Below are positions 1 through 7,352 of a stretch of DNA of 24,861 bases, piece after piece. Under the pieces are notes generated by a model. The model was not told the origin of the DNA. It searched no databases and saw only the letters and a program-made list of their open reading frames with translations. Source of the stretch: a virus; the IMG/VR virus record IMGVR_UViG_3300005939_000434, positions 1-24,861 of that record. One strand, written 5' to 3'. The stretch's first letter is position 1. The number at the start of each line of letters is the position of its first letter. A program made the position numbers and the translations under genes.

Positions 1-1
1 G

Positions 2-703
2 GTGCCTGACGATCCTATCACGAAGGTTGGGGACTTGTGGTTGATGGGAGAGCATAGATGTTTATGTGGTGATGCTACGAAGCGAGAGGATGTTGAACTG
101 TTGATGGGTGGGGTGAAGGCGGATGTTTGCTTGACAGATCCGCCGTATGGAATCGGAGACACGAAAAGCGACAAGAATAATTATAGCGGATATGATGACA
201 GCAAAGTGAACCTTGAAAAGTTAATTGGTGCGTTTTTACCATTGGCACAAGAAGTTGCGCCGGTTGTTGTCTTGACGCCTGGAAATGGAAATCATCGTCT
301 ATATCCAAATCCAACATGGACTATGGCTTGGTTTACGCCCGCGGGTGTAGGGAGTGGCCCTTGGGGGTTTTGTTGTTGGCAGCCGATCCTTTGCTATGGG
401 AAAGATCCCAAATTAGCAAAAGCGAAGGGCCGCCACCCTGATGCCATTGTTCACACAGAGACCGCGGGTGATTTTGGACACCCATGTGCAAAGCCAATTA
501 ACTTTTGGGGATGGCTTATGGATCGTGTCAGTGAGTCTGGCGGATTGATTTATGACCCATTTGCAGGATCAGGAACCACATTGATTGCCGCCGAACAGAC
601 AGGGCGTACTGCGCATCTTTGCGAGATTGACCCTCACTATTGCGATGTTATAAAAACCAGGTATGAAGATTTTACTGGCAACAAAGCGGAGCTAAGCAAA
701 TGA
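2..703 (+). CDS. DNA methyltransferase, beta-type, C-terminal part (5' end outside window)
   Basis: This is an adenine-N6 or cytosine-N4 DNA methyltransferase that transfers a methyl group from S-adenosylmethionine to DNA. Motif IV DPPYG is at residues 46-50 and the SAM-binding motif I FAGSGTT at 187-193. This order (IV before I) is the beta arrangement. The opening GDLWxxGEHRxLCGDAT is, from family knowledge, the linker seen in fusions of an N-terminal ParB/Srx-like nuclease domain to a methyltransferase. The GTG at base 2 is therefore probably internal and the true start lies upstream of the window. The gene overlaps the small terminase start by 4 nt (ATGA). Such enzymes next to terminase genes usually protect phage DNA from host restriction. 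The methyltransferase call is firm; the ParB fusion is inferred. Confidence 0.9.
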   Translation: MPDDPITKVGDLWLMGEHRCLCGDATKREDVELLMGGVKADVCLTDPPYGIGDTKSDKNNYSGYDDSKVNLEKLIGAFLPLAQEVAPVVVLTPGNGNHRLYPNPTWTMAWFTPAGVGSGPWGFCCWQPILCYGKDPKLAKAKGRHPDAIVHTETAGDFGHPCAKPINFWGWLMDRVSESGGLIYDPFAGSGTTLIAAEQTGRTAHLCEIDPHYCDVIKTRYEDFTGNKAELSK

Positions 704-1161
704 AACCAGGACCAAGACCACAACCAAGCAAGGTAATTGACCTGAAGGGTGGCCGAAAGCATACCCACCGGGAAGGGAATAAGAATGAGCCGACCCCGGA
801 AGCCAAAGCTCCACCTATGCCGAAGGACTTAGACGCGGTGGCACAGACTGAATGGAAGCGTATGGCACCGATCCTTGAACGCTTGGGGGTGCTGACTGAG
901 ATAGATCACGGGATGTTTGAAGCGATGTGTATTTCTTATGCTGAATGGATTAAGTACACCAAAATGGCTCAGAAAAGTCCTATTGTCAAGGCACCTAAAA
1001 CCGGGTACATCCAGGTATCGCCATTTGTGACCTTGGCCGATAAGAGCCTTAAATCTTACATGAAAATAGCGGTTGAGTTTGGTTTAACGCCAAGCTCTCG
1101 AAGTAGAATAAGTGCAAACCCAACAAAGGGAAAGTCTGATAATCCCTGGGAGAATCTATAA
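700..1161 (+). CDS. terS: Terminase small subunit, P27 family
   Basis: This is the small terminase subunit, which recognises phage DNA and loads it onto the packaging motor. At 153 aa it has the P27-family (Terminase_4) layout: a basic, Pro-rich N-terminus (KPGPRPQPSKVIDLKGGR), then helical segments beginning PxPKDLDAxAQxEWKRMAPIL and LxxIDxGxFEAMCxSYAEW. The C-terminus is Ser/Arg-rich and ends with NPWENL, as many P27 proteins do (NPWxxL). The start overlaps the methyltransferase stop as ATGA, so translation is probably coupled. The large terminase follows after one tiny gene, which supports the assignment. Confidence 0.92.
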   Translation: MKPGPRPQPSKVIDLKGGRKHTHREGNKNEPTPEAKAPPMPKDLDAVAQTEWKRMAPILERLGVLTEIDHGMFEAMCISYAEWIKYTKMAQKSPIVKAPKTGYIQVSPFVTLADKSLKSYMKIAVEFGLTPSSRSRISANPTKGKSDNPWENL

Positions 1162-1178
1162 TAAGGGGAGGTGAAGGT

Positions 1179-1304
1179 ATGGGAGCAAAGGACGGCAAGG
1201 GGCCTCAAGGATCGGGGCCGAAGGATGGACACGGCGGCGGTAAAGGCAGAAAGCCGAACAAGGCCGCAGGCAAGAAGAAGGGCGGCAAGAAGGGTAATTG
1301 TTAA
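1179..1304 (+). CDS. Small Gly/Lys-rich basic protein, 41 aa
   Basis: This short open frame starts at ATG 1179 behind a strong SD (GGGGAGGTG, 1165-1173) and ends at TAA 1302-1304. It fills the gap between the terminase subunits. About two thirds of its residues are Gly or Lys, beginning MGAKDGKGPQGSGPKD and ending in alternating KKK and GG. It has no hydrophobic core, so it is probably disordered and likely to bind nucleic acid or another polyanion. Similar GPxGxGP-rich peptides are annotated as hypothetical in other phages. Function is unknown. The SD and fit between neighbours support a real gene. Confidence 0.65.
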   Translation: MGAKDGKGPQGSGPKDGHGGGKGRKPNKAAGKKKGGKKGNC

Positions 1305-1322
1305 GCCATTGAAGGGGAGAGA

Positions 1323-2987
1323 ATGGCACACGTTGCAAAAGCGAATAAGTATGCTCGTGATGTTGTCAGCGGCAAGGTCGATGCTTGCAAATGGGTGAAG
1401 TTAGCCTGCCAAAGACAGCTTGACGACCTGAAACGATGGAACAAGAAGTCGGACCCGTACTACTTTGACAAAACCAAAGCGGAGCGGGTCTGTAAGTTCA
1501 TTGAAAATTTACCCCACACGAAGGGCAAGTGGGCGGGAACTAATCAAACGCTTGAGCCGTGGCAATGCTTTTTTCTGACAACCTCTTTTGGTTGGATGCG
1601 TACCAAAGATGATACACGGCGATTCAGGGAAATCTATCTGGAAGTGCCTCGAAAGAACGGAAAGTCAATAGTTGCAGCGGATGTTGGGCTGTATCTCTTC
1701 ACTGAAGGCGAGCTTGGTGCTGAGATATACGCCGGTGCTACAAGTGAGAAGCAGGCATGGGAGGTATTCAGGCCAGCACACTTAATGGCTAAGAAGGCCA
1801 AGGGATTTACAGAACATTATGGAATTGACGTAAACGCCTCAAATATTCATTGCCTTGCTACTGCCTCACGCTTCGAGCCTTTGATTGGCAACCCCGGAGA
1901 TGGTGCAAGTCCTCACGGTGCATTGGTTGATGAATACCACGAACACCCGGACTCACGATTGTATGACACCATGATTACAGGCATGGGAAGCAGGGAACAA
2001 CCTATGATGGTCGTTACTACCACGGCTGGGAGTGACACAAGCGGCCCCTGCTATGACAAACGGCATCAGGTTTGCCGAATCCTTGATAAGATCGAGGGGT
2101 TTGAGAATGATGAGGTCTTTGGGGTTATCTATACGATTGACGACGGGGACGCATGGGATGATTTTAAAGTCTGGAAAAAGGCAAACCCTAACTTCGGGAT
2201 TTCAGTCTTTGAGGACTACCTGAAGTCCAGGCACAAAGAAGCTATACAGCGGGCCTCCCGGCAGAACATAATCCGGTGTAAGCACCTAAATCAGTGGATG
2301 AATGCCGGAGAGGCTTTCTTTGATCCCCTAAAATGGGCGAAGTGCGCTGACACTACTCTCGACGTCGAGGACTTCAAAGGCAAAAAATGTTGGGTGGGGA
2401 TTGACCTCGCAAGCAAGATCGACATTGCGGCAAAGATTAAATTGTTCCTTGAGGATAATATTTATTATGTGTTCTGCGATTTCTATTTACCCGAGGATGC
2501 CACGGAGGGTGAGGACAAGGTTCACTATCAGGGGTGGGTACATGAGGGTTACATCACAACTACAATGGGTTCAATGATTGATTTTGACATCATAGAAGAG
2601 GATTTGGAAGAGGATGCAAGAAATTACAATATATTGGAAGTGGCTCACGATCCGTGGAATGCCGCACAGTTTGTCGGACATATGCAGGCAAAGAAAATCC
2701 CAATGATAGAGGTCAGTCAAACTGTCAACCAGATGTCTGACCCGCTGAAGGAACTTGAGGCGCTTATCCTTGAGGATAGGATTAGGCACGATGGCAACCC
2801 GGTTATGGCTTGGATGATGAGCAACGTAATTGCGAAAATTGATAAAAAGGACAATGTTTTTCCGTTCAAATCTCGACCTTCTCAAAAAATTGACGGGCCT
2901 GTTGGCCTGATTATGGCCCTTAGTCGTGCAACACGGCATAAGGACAAGACAAGTAAGTATGAGTCCGAAGGGTTGGTAGCGGTTTGA
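1323..2987 (+). CDS. terL: Terminase large subunit
   Basis: This is the packaging motor ATPase and headful or site nuclease, 554 aa. The Walker A-like motif VPRKNGKS lies around residues 108-115 and the Walker B acidic pair, in ALVDEYHEH, is D203/E204. The coupling segment VVTTTAG follows near 231. The C-terminal RNase H-like nuclease begins with WVGIDLASK, where D361 is a likely metal ligand. The pattern matches the HK97/YmfN-like Terminase_1 family and the length is normal. An SD (GGGGAGAGA) precedes ATG 1323. The TGA stop (2985-2987) overlaps the TTG start of the sugar oxidoreductase at 2984, so the glycan cassette is coupled directly to terL. Confidence 0.97.
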   Translation: MAHVAKANKYARDVVSGKVDACKWVKLACQRQLDDLKRWNKKSDPYYFDKTKAERVCKFIENLPHTKGKWAGTNQTLEPWQCFFLTTSFGWMRTKDDTRRFREIYLEVPRKNGKSIVAADVGLYLFTEGELGAEIYAGATSEKQAWEVFRPAHLMAKKAKGFTEHYGIDVNASNIHCLATASRFEPLIGNPGDGASPHGALVDEYHEHPDSRLYDTMITGMGSREQPMMVVTTTAGSDTSGPCYDKRHQVCRILDKIEGFENDEVFGVIYTIDDGDAWDDFKVWKKANPNFGISVFEDYLKSRHKEAIQRASRQNIIRCKHLNQWMNAGEAFFDPLKWAKCADTTLDVEDFKGKKCWVGIDLASKIDIAAKIKLFLEDNIYYVFCDFYLPEDATEGEDKVHYQGWVHEGYITTTMGSMIDFDIIEEDLEEDARNYNILEVAHDPWNAAQFVGHMQAKKIPMIEVSQTVNQMSDPLKELEALILEDRIRHDGNPVMAWMMSNVIAKIDKKDNVFPFKSRPSQKIDGPVGLIMALSRATRHKDKTSKYESEGLVAV

Positions 2988-3835
2988 AAATCTTAATAAT
3001 CGGCCTTGGCTCAATGGGGCGTAGGTACGTTGATATCTTGAACCATTATGACCATGATCTTTATGCCTTGCGGTCTGGGATAAGTTATGAGGATGCACCT
3101 GAAGGGGTTGAAAGCATAATGCACTATTCAGATATTGGTGTGACTCCTGATATCGCTTTTATCACAAACCCTTCGCACCTTCACATCAAAACGGCCATCG
3201 AATGCGCGAAACGAGGCATTAATCTGTTCATTGAGAAACCGATTGACGTTTCAAGCCGAGATTTAGGAAAGCTGATAGAGATTGTCAAAGAGAAGAAATT
3301 GGCGGCTTACGTGGCTTATCCTTTCCGTTTTCACAGTGGACTTTATGAACTTAGGCGAACCGCTGTTATCCGGGATGCCGAAATAGTATGCAAAACAGAT
3401 TACCGAAAATGGCAACCATATAAAGTTGGAACACATAAACGCAAACATGACGGAGTGCTTTTGGAATTATCACATGAAATCGACATAGCACAATGGTTTT
3501 TTGGCAGAGTTGAGGGTATAAAAGGGTATTTCGGGGATACGACTGCTGATCTGATGCTTGATTGCCTATTTGCTGATCACGACATCAGGGTTAGACTGGA
3601 TTTAGAGAGCGATGTTGAAGAACGTTACATGATGCTTGACGGTCAGGTTTTTCCCTACCAGGCAACTGATGGAATGTATGAGCTTCAGGTCAACTATTAC
3701 CTTGACAATTTCGTGAAGCCTTTAACCTTGATAAATACTCTTGAGAGTGCGGCTGATATGTTTTACCGGTTGATACAGTTTAGGGATGCAGGGAGAGAAG
3801 ATGCCGAACACGTTAGTCACGATATGCGCCCGTAA
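2984..3835 (+). CDS. Gfo/Idh/MocA-family sugar oxidoreductase
   Basis: This is a predicted NAD(P)-dependent oxidoreductase acting on a sugar or sugar nucleotide. The Rossmann motif GLGSMG is at residues 7-12 and the family EKP motif, with the catalytic or cofactor Lys, is at 84-86. A C-terminal alpha/beta domain carries HExDIAQWFFG near residue 165. At 283 aa it is shorter than usual (about 320-350). Translation starts at TTG 2984, overlapping the terL stop. It overlaps the next gene, a CMP-sugar synthetase, by 35 nt. Gfo/Idh enzymes of this kind often lie beside NeuA-like and PtmA-like genes in flagellin-glycan clusters. The exact substrate cannot be told from sequence. Confidence 0.88.
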   Translation: MKILIIGLGSMGRRYVDILNHYDHDLYALRSGISYEDAPEGVESIMHYSDIGVTPDIAFITNPSHLHIKTAIECAKRGINLFIEKPIDVSSRDLGKLIEIVKEKKLAAYVAYPFRFHSGLYELRRTAVIRDAEIVCKTDYRKWQPYKVGTHKRKHDGVLLELSHEIDIAQWFFGRVEGIKGYFGDTTADLMLDCLFADHDIRVRLDLESDVEERYMMLDGQVFPYQATDGMYELQVNYYLDNFVKPLTLINTLESAADMFYRLIQFRDAGREDAEHVSHDMRP

Positions 3836-4580
3836 AGGTTCAAAAGGTCTACCGGGTAAGAATACTAAGCCATTACACGGCAAACCCCTGATAATGTGGA
3901 CCATTGAGCAGTCCCAGGCGTGGAATAAGCTCAGATCAGACATAGAACCGGATTGGGAAAAGGATTACTCACAACCAAACGGTGATATCTGCGTGTCCAC
4001 CGATTCAAGTGAAGTTGTCAGTCTTGTTTCAGGGTTAGGGATGGATATTATTGAACGTCCAGGTAGGCTGGCTGAAGACAACACGGCTAAACTGGATGTG
4101 ATACGCCACGCTCTTAACATTATGCAACGCCGGAAACAGAAGAAATACGAGATGGTTATTGACCTGGACGTTACAAACCCTATGCGAACACCCGAAATGA
4201 TACGGGAAGCGGTATGGGAATTTCAGGAAAAAGACGCAGGAGTCCTTGTTTCTGCTACAAAAGCAAGGAAAAACCCATATTTCAACCAAATTCAGGAGAA
4301 TTACGGCTTTTATAAGCTCGTAGGTGGTGGCCATACTGGGAACCTGGCAAGTAGGCAGGAAGCGCCGCAAGTCTGGGATCTAAATGCGGCAATTACGATA
4401 TTTAGCCATTTGTTCCTTGAAACTTTTGAGTATGCGAAAACCCCAACTGCAACGCCACAGCTTGCTATGTATGAGATGCCTGAGTGGAGCGCATTTGATA
4501 TAGATTCTGAACAAGATTTCCAGATCGTAGAGCTTCTCATGTGCTTGGATTTGGGGAGGGGAATGAATGAGCAGATATGA
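3801..4580 (+). CDS. CMP-nonulosonate synthetase (acylneuraminate cytidylyltransferase family)
   Basis: This enzyme would couple CTP to a nonulosonic acid (sialic, legionaminic or similar) to give the CMP-sugar donor. The nucleotide-binding signature ARKGSKGLPGKN is at residues 10-21, followed by CVSTDS and VIDLDVTNPMRTPEMI, which corresponds to the LQPTSPLR region of NeuA/LegF/PseF. The 259-aa length is close to that of single-domain family members. I chose ATG 3801 because GGGAGAGAAG (3791-3800) lies immediately before it; an in-frame ATG at 3786 has no SD. It overlaps the acyltransferase by 14 nt. It is the last activation step of the pathway encoded around it. Confidence 0.92.
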   Translation: MPNTLVTICARKGSKGLPGKNTKPLHGKPLIMWTIEQSQAWNKLRSDIEPDWEKDYSQPNGDICVSTDSSEVVSLVSGLGMDIIERPGRLAEDNTAKLDVIRHALNIMQRRKQKKYEMVIDLDVTNPMRTPEMIREAVWEFQEKDAGVLVSATKARKNPYFNQIQENYGFYKLVGGGHTGNLASRQEAPQVWDLNAAITIFSHLFLETFEYAKTPTATPQLAMYEMPEWSAFDIDSEQDFQIVELLMCLDLGRGMNEQI

Positions 4581-5103
4581 CGAAGTGCTATATGAGCAGA
4601 CAAACAGGTTTGATAACTGGCAATACCCTGAAATCATAGAAGGCCAGGACACGAAGTACGGTTGGCGTGTATCTCATGTCCACAAGTTTATAATGGGTGA
4701 ACGGGTCGATATCGGATACGGATGCTATATTATGGCCGGGGAAGGGGTGTCAATCGGGAATGATGTCCAGTTGGGGAGCCATTGTAGCGTTTATAGTGTC
4801 AACACTATTGATGATACACGGGGGCCAGTGGTTATAAAAAAGGGAGCGAAAATAGGTGCAAAATCTACTATAATGCCGGGGGTTACGATTGGGGAAGGCG
4901 CAACAGTGGGGGCACATAGCGTTGTGAAAACAGATGTGCCGGATGGGGAAACATGGTTTGGTGTTCCGGCAAAGAGACATGAAAAGTGGGGGAGATATTA
5001 TGTTCACGGGGAAGACTGTAATAGTTGCCGGGGGGTGTGGGTTGATAGGCACAGAGATAGTCGATCAATTCCTGATATTAAATGCAGAGGTCAAAAGCCT
5101 TGA
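4567..5103 (+). CDS. Hexapeptide-repeat (left-handed beta-helix) acyltransferase
   Basis: This is a predicted O- or N-acetyltransferase of the trimeric left-handed beta-helix family. Repeats of the [IV]G-x4 type run from about residue 48 to 125 (VDIGYG, VSIGND, AKIGAK, VTIGEG, ATVGAH), followed by the usual end motif GVPAK at 132-136. In this cassette it best fits the 4-N-acetylation step (LegH/PglD-like role), but the substrate is not provable and O-acetylation is possible. SD GGGAGGGG precedes ATG 4567. The last 35 or so residues are atypical and overlap the SDR gene by 104 nt in another frame, so the C-terminal tail may be an accident of a lost stop codon. Confidence 0.85.
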   Translation: MSRYDEVLYEQTNRFDNWQYPEIIEGQDTKYGWRVSHVHKFIMGERVDIGYGCYIMAGEGVSIGNDVQLGSHCSVYSVNTIDDTRGPVVIKKGAKIGAKSTIMPGVTIGEGATVGAHSVVKTDVPDGETWFGVPAKRHEKWGRYYVHGEDCNSCRGVWVDRHRDSRSIPDIKCRGQKP

Positions 5104-5644
5104 TTCTAACCCAAAGGCGGATCTTCAGGTTGATCTTGTAGACGGTGAATATTTAAAGCTCTTTGACATACCGGATATATTCGTTAATGCGGCATATCCG
5201 AAACGTCACGTAAAACATTTTGGAATATTCCTTGATGCGAGTGTAATCATTGCAAGTCGCATGGCAAACCGTGGACATGGTGTGATTGTCAATCTTGCAT
5301 CCATTTACGGGGTTATAGGCGGCAAGCCTGATATGTATACTGATACCGATGTTAAATACCCACCCATTGGTTACTCAGCGGCCAAGGGTGCGATAATAGC
5401 CCTAACAAGGGCGTTGGCCTGCAAGTATGGGCGGTATGGTGTCAGGGTTAATTGTGTGTCACCTGGGGGGGTCTATGATGGTCAGGATGAGGTGTTTGTT
5501 GACAGGTATTGTGAGAGAGTGCCACTGGGAACAATGGCAACGGCTGAGGATGTGGCAAATGCCGTGATTTTCCTATCGAGTGATAAGGCGGGTTATATAA
5601 CAGGCTGTAACCTTTTAGTGGACGGTGGGATTACGATACAATAA
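5000..5644 (+). CDS. Short-chain dehydrogenase/reductase, PtmA-like
   Basis: This is an NAD(P)-dependent SDR of 214 aa. The dinucleotide motif GGCGLIG is at residues 11-17. The catalytic residues are Ser101 (NLASIYG), Tyr125 and Lys129 (YSAAK). NCVSPGG and LVDGG complete the fold. The segment FVNAAYPK followed by NLASIYGVIGGKP resembles, from memory, flagellin-modification oxidoreductase PtmA, which sits in legionaminic acid loci. At 214 aa it is shorter than typical SDRs (about 250), mainly between residues 35 and 75. I chose ATG 5000 because a GGGGGAG SD lies 5-10 nt upstream; the frame is open from 4934. It overlaps the tail of the acyltransferase gene. Confidence 0.87.
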   Translation: MFTGKTVIVAGGCGLIGTEIVDQFLILNAEVKSLDSNPKADLQVDLVDGEYLKLFDIPDIFVNAAYPKRHVKHFGIFLDASVIIASRMANRGHGVIVNLASIYGVIGGKPDMYTDTDVKYPPIGYSAAKGAIIALTRALACKYGRYGVRVNCVSPGGVYDGQDEVFVDRYCERVPLGTMATAEDVANAVIFLSSDKAGYITGCNLLVDGGITIQ

Positions 5645-5674
5645 AAGACCTATTTGGGTAAGGTGGGGATTGAA

Positions 5675-6043
5675 ATGCGTGAAAGAAGAAAATGCGTGGT
5701 AGAGGCTAATCAGTTTTATCAAGAGGGCTTTTTCATTGGGTATTCAAAAAAAGATGGTAAAATGTTTGCCATTGTGGAAACTAACAATGAGATATCGCAC
5801 TTTAATATAGGGTCCATTTACAGTATTAGGTTTACTGAAGAAAGGGATCATCAAATGTCTGATAAAACAAAAGTTTTGCGTATTATCGAAGCATTATCAG
5901 AACTTAATGCTGGGGACTTAGATGCTTTAAGTGTTGCTGAGTTAGCTCAATTTTACTATTGGATTTCTAAATGGCAAGGATCTGTTTTTCTCAAGTCGGT
6001 TGGTAGGTTAGGGGTACGCATAGAGGGAGCGGATGGAAATTAA
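5675..6043 (+). CDS. Hypothetical protein, 122 aa
   Basis: I do not recognise this protein. It starts at ATG 5675 behind AAGGTGGGG (5660-5668). The N-terminal half looks like a small beta-rich domain (EGFFIGYSKKDGKMFAIV). The C-terminal half, from about residue 62, is helical and Leu/Ala-rich (VLRIIEALSELNAGDLDALS, then ELAQFYYWISKW). It lies between the SDR and the NeuC-like gene with 6 nt to the latter. It reads as more AT-rich than the flanking enzymes. No catalytic motif or membrane segment is visible. An accessory phage gene inserted among the sugar genes is the simplest reading. Confidence 0.6.
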   Translation: MRERRKCVVEANQFYQEGFFIGYSKKDGKMFAIVETNNEISHFNIGSIYSIRFTEERDHQMSDKTKVLRIIEALSELNAGDLDALSVAELAQFYYWISKWQGSVFLKSVGRLGVRIEGADGN

Positions 6044-6049
6044 AATGCA

Positions 6050-7159
6050 ATGAGAATAGCATTAGTGACAGGCAGCCGGGCTGATTGGGGTTTATTATAC
6101 CCACTGGCTAAACACATATGGCAGAGTGATGATACCCTGCAACTATTGGTAACTGGCAGTCACCTATCTCCGACCCACGGTTATACGGTTGATCAGATAA
6201 GCATCCCGGTGTCGGGTGAGATTGAGTGCGTGCTATCGGCTGACACCAAAACGGGCGTATGTAAGGGGGTGTCACTTGCTGTATCTGGCTTCAGTGACGC
6301 ATTCGATGCGTTAGAACCGGATTGTGTGATTGTGTTGGGTGACAGGTGGGAGATATTAGCGGCCTCGATTGCGGCGCATATCCACAGGATTCCTATTTCC
6401 CATTTACACGGAGGTGAAATTACAGCAGGCGCAACGGATGAGGCGTGGCGCCATAGCATTACGAAGATGTCAAGCCTGCATTTCACGGCAACCGAGACAT
6501 ACCGAAACCGGGTTATCCAGTTAGGGGAGCATCCAGACACAGTGTTTAATGTGGGTGCTTTGGGTACACAGGGATTGATTTGTCGGGATAAGCAACCAAA
6601 CAACGGAAAGGTAGTTGTTCTTTATCATCCAGAGACGTTACACCCAAATTCTATCACAGATTTTTGGAACATTATCGAAGTTCTAAAGGAATTAGACCTT
6701 AAACCTACCCTTATAATGTCAAACGCTGATAATGGTGGCCACAATATCAATAGGATAATTGAACAACAGGGGTACGGGAATCTTTGGGAAGTGTTCACTT
6801 CAAAACATAGGGATGATTTTCTTTCCCTGTTAATGGGTTCTGACGCCATTATCGGAAACTCAAGCGCGGGTATTATCGAAGCCCCAGCCTTGGGAGTGCC
6901 GACAATCAACGTTGGTAATCGGCAAAAGGGGCGCGAGATGGCAAGCTCTATCCTGAACGTAGAAACTGCTACGATTGATAACATTAAAGACGCTTTTGGT
7001 ATACTTTATTCTGACCTGTTTCAAGATGGATTATTCAACATCTATGCGCCATATGGTAAAGGCGAGAACGTGGCGGGAAAGATTTTTGACATTATCAAGA
7101 AAGAGATAGGGAATATTAATCTTATGAAAGGATTTTATGATGTGTCATTTACCGCATGA
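6050..7159 (+). CDS. UDP-sugar hydrolysing 2-epimerase, NeuC/LegG type
   Basis: This enzyme would hydrolyse and 2-epimerise a UDP-HexNAc (UDP-GlcNAc or UDP-diNAc-bacillosamine) to release the ManNAc-type sugar used by NeuB-family synthases. Diagnostic motifs are TGSRADWGLLYP (residues 7-18), VVLGDRWEIL near 98, HLHGGEITAGATDEAWRHSI near 119, and the C-terminal GNSSAGIIEAPALGVPTINV. These match the hydrolysing NeuC/NnaA branch rather than the unrelated PseG. The 369-aa length is normal. It follows the 122-aa gene by 6 nt and overlaps the start of a small Cys-rich frame. NeuC acting on UDP-GlcNAc and LegG acting on the diacetamido sugar cannot be separated by eye, but the dehydratase and aminotransferase nearby favour LegG. 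Confidence 0.93.
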   Translation: MRIALVTGSRADWGLLYPLAKHIWQSDDTLQLLVTGSHLSPTHGYTVDQISIPVSGEIECVLSADTKTGVCKGVSLAVSGFSDAFDALEPDCVIVLGDRWEILAASIAAHIHRIPISHLHGGEITAGATDEAWRHSITKMSSLHFTATETYRNRVIQLGEHPDTVFNVGALGTQGLICRDKQPNNGKVVVLYHPETLHPNSITDFWNIIEVLKELDLKPTLIMSNADNGGHNINRIIEQQGYGNLWEVFTSKHRDDFLSLLMGSDAIIGNSSAGIIEAPALGVPTINVGNRQKGREMASSILNVETATIDNIKDAFGILYSDLFQDGLFNIYAPYGKGENVAGKIFDIIKKEIGNINLMKGFYDVSFTA

Positions 7160-7352
7160 GGGAGATAGTCCATTTTCACATATACCAGGATGCCAAGGCG
7201 GGAGCGGTGCTTTTGAAAAGCGTAAATTGAAGCTCTGTTGGACTTGTTCAAACTATACTCACCATGAGCATAGATGGAAATGGACAGCGTGGATATGTGG
7301 GCGAACCCAATTATTCTTATTAAAAATTATGGGTATTAGAATTGCATCTTGA
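7140..7352 (+). CDS. Small Cys/His/Trp-rich protein, putative zinc-binding
   Basis: This 70-aa open frame starts at ATG 7140 (an adjacent in-frame ATG lies at 7137) behind AAAGGA (7126-7131). It overlaps the NeuC-like gene by 20 nt and the TTG start of the aminotransferase by 11 nt. It carries Cys-x-His near the start, PGCQGG, CWTCSNYTHHEH and a later single Cys, which suggests zinc binding. Trp residues cluster in RWKWTAWIC. I do not recognise a family. The tight fit between two firm genes and the spaced Cys residues favour a real small phage gene, but the SD is modest. Confidence 0.5.
   Translation: MCHLPHEGDSPFSHIPGCQGGSGAFEKRKLKLCWTCSNYTHHEHRWKWTAWICGRTQLFLLKIMGIRIAS

Noticed and set aside
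1171-1398. A 75-aa + frame overlapping the 41-aa peptide and the terL start
   Set aside because: It starts 8 nt upstream of the well-placed ATG 1179 in another frame, has arginine-rich low-information sequence and conflicts with terL. The 41-aa frame has the better SD.
2571-3098. A 175-aa open frame on the - strand over the terL end, and many other - strand frames of 60-136 aa
   Set aside because: They lie opposite firm + strand genes, show no recognisable domains and have no SD context. They look like shadows of the coding strand.
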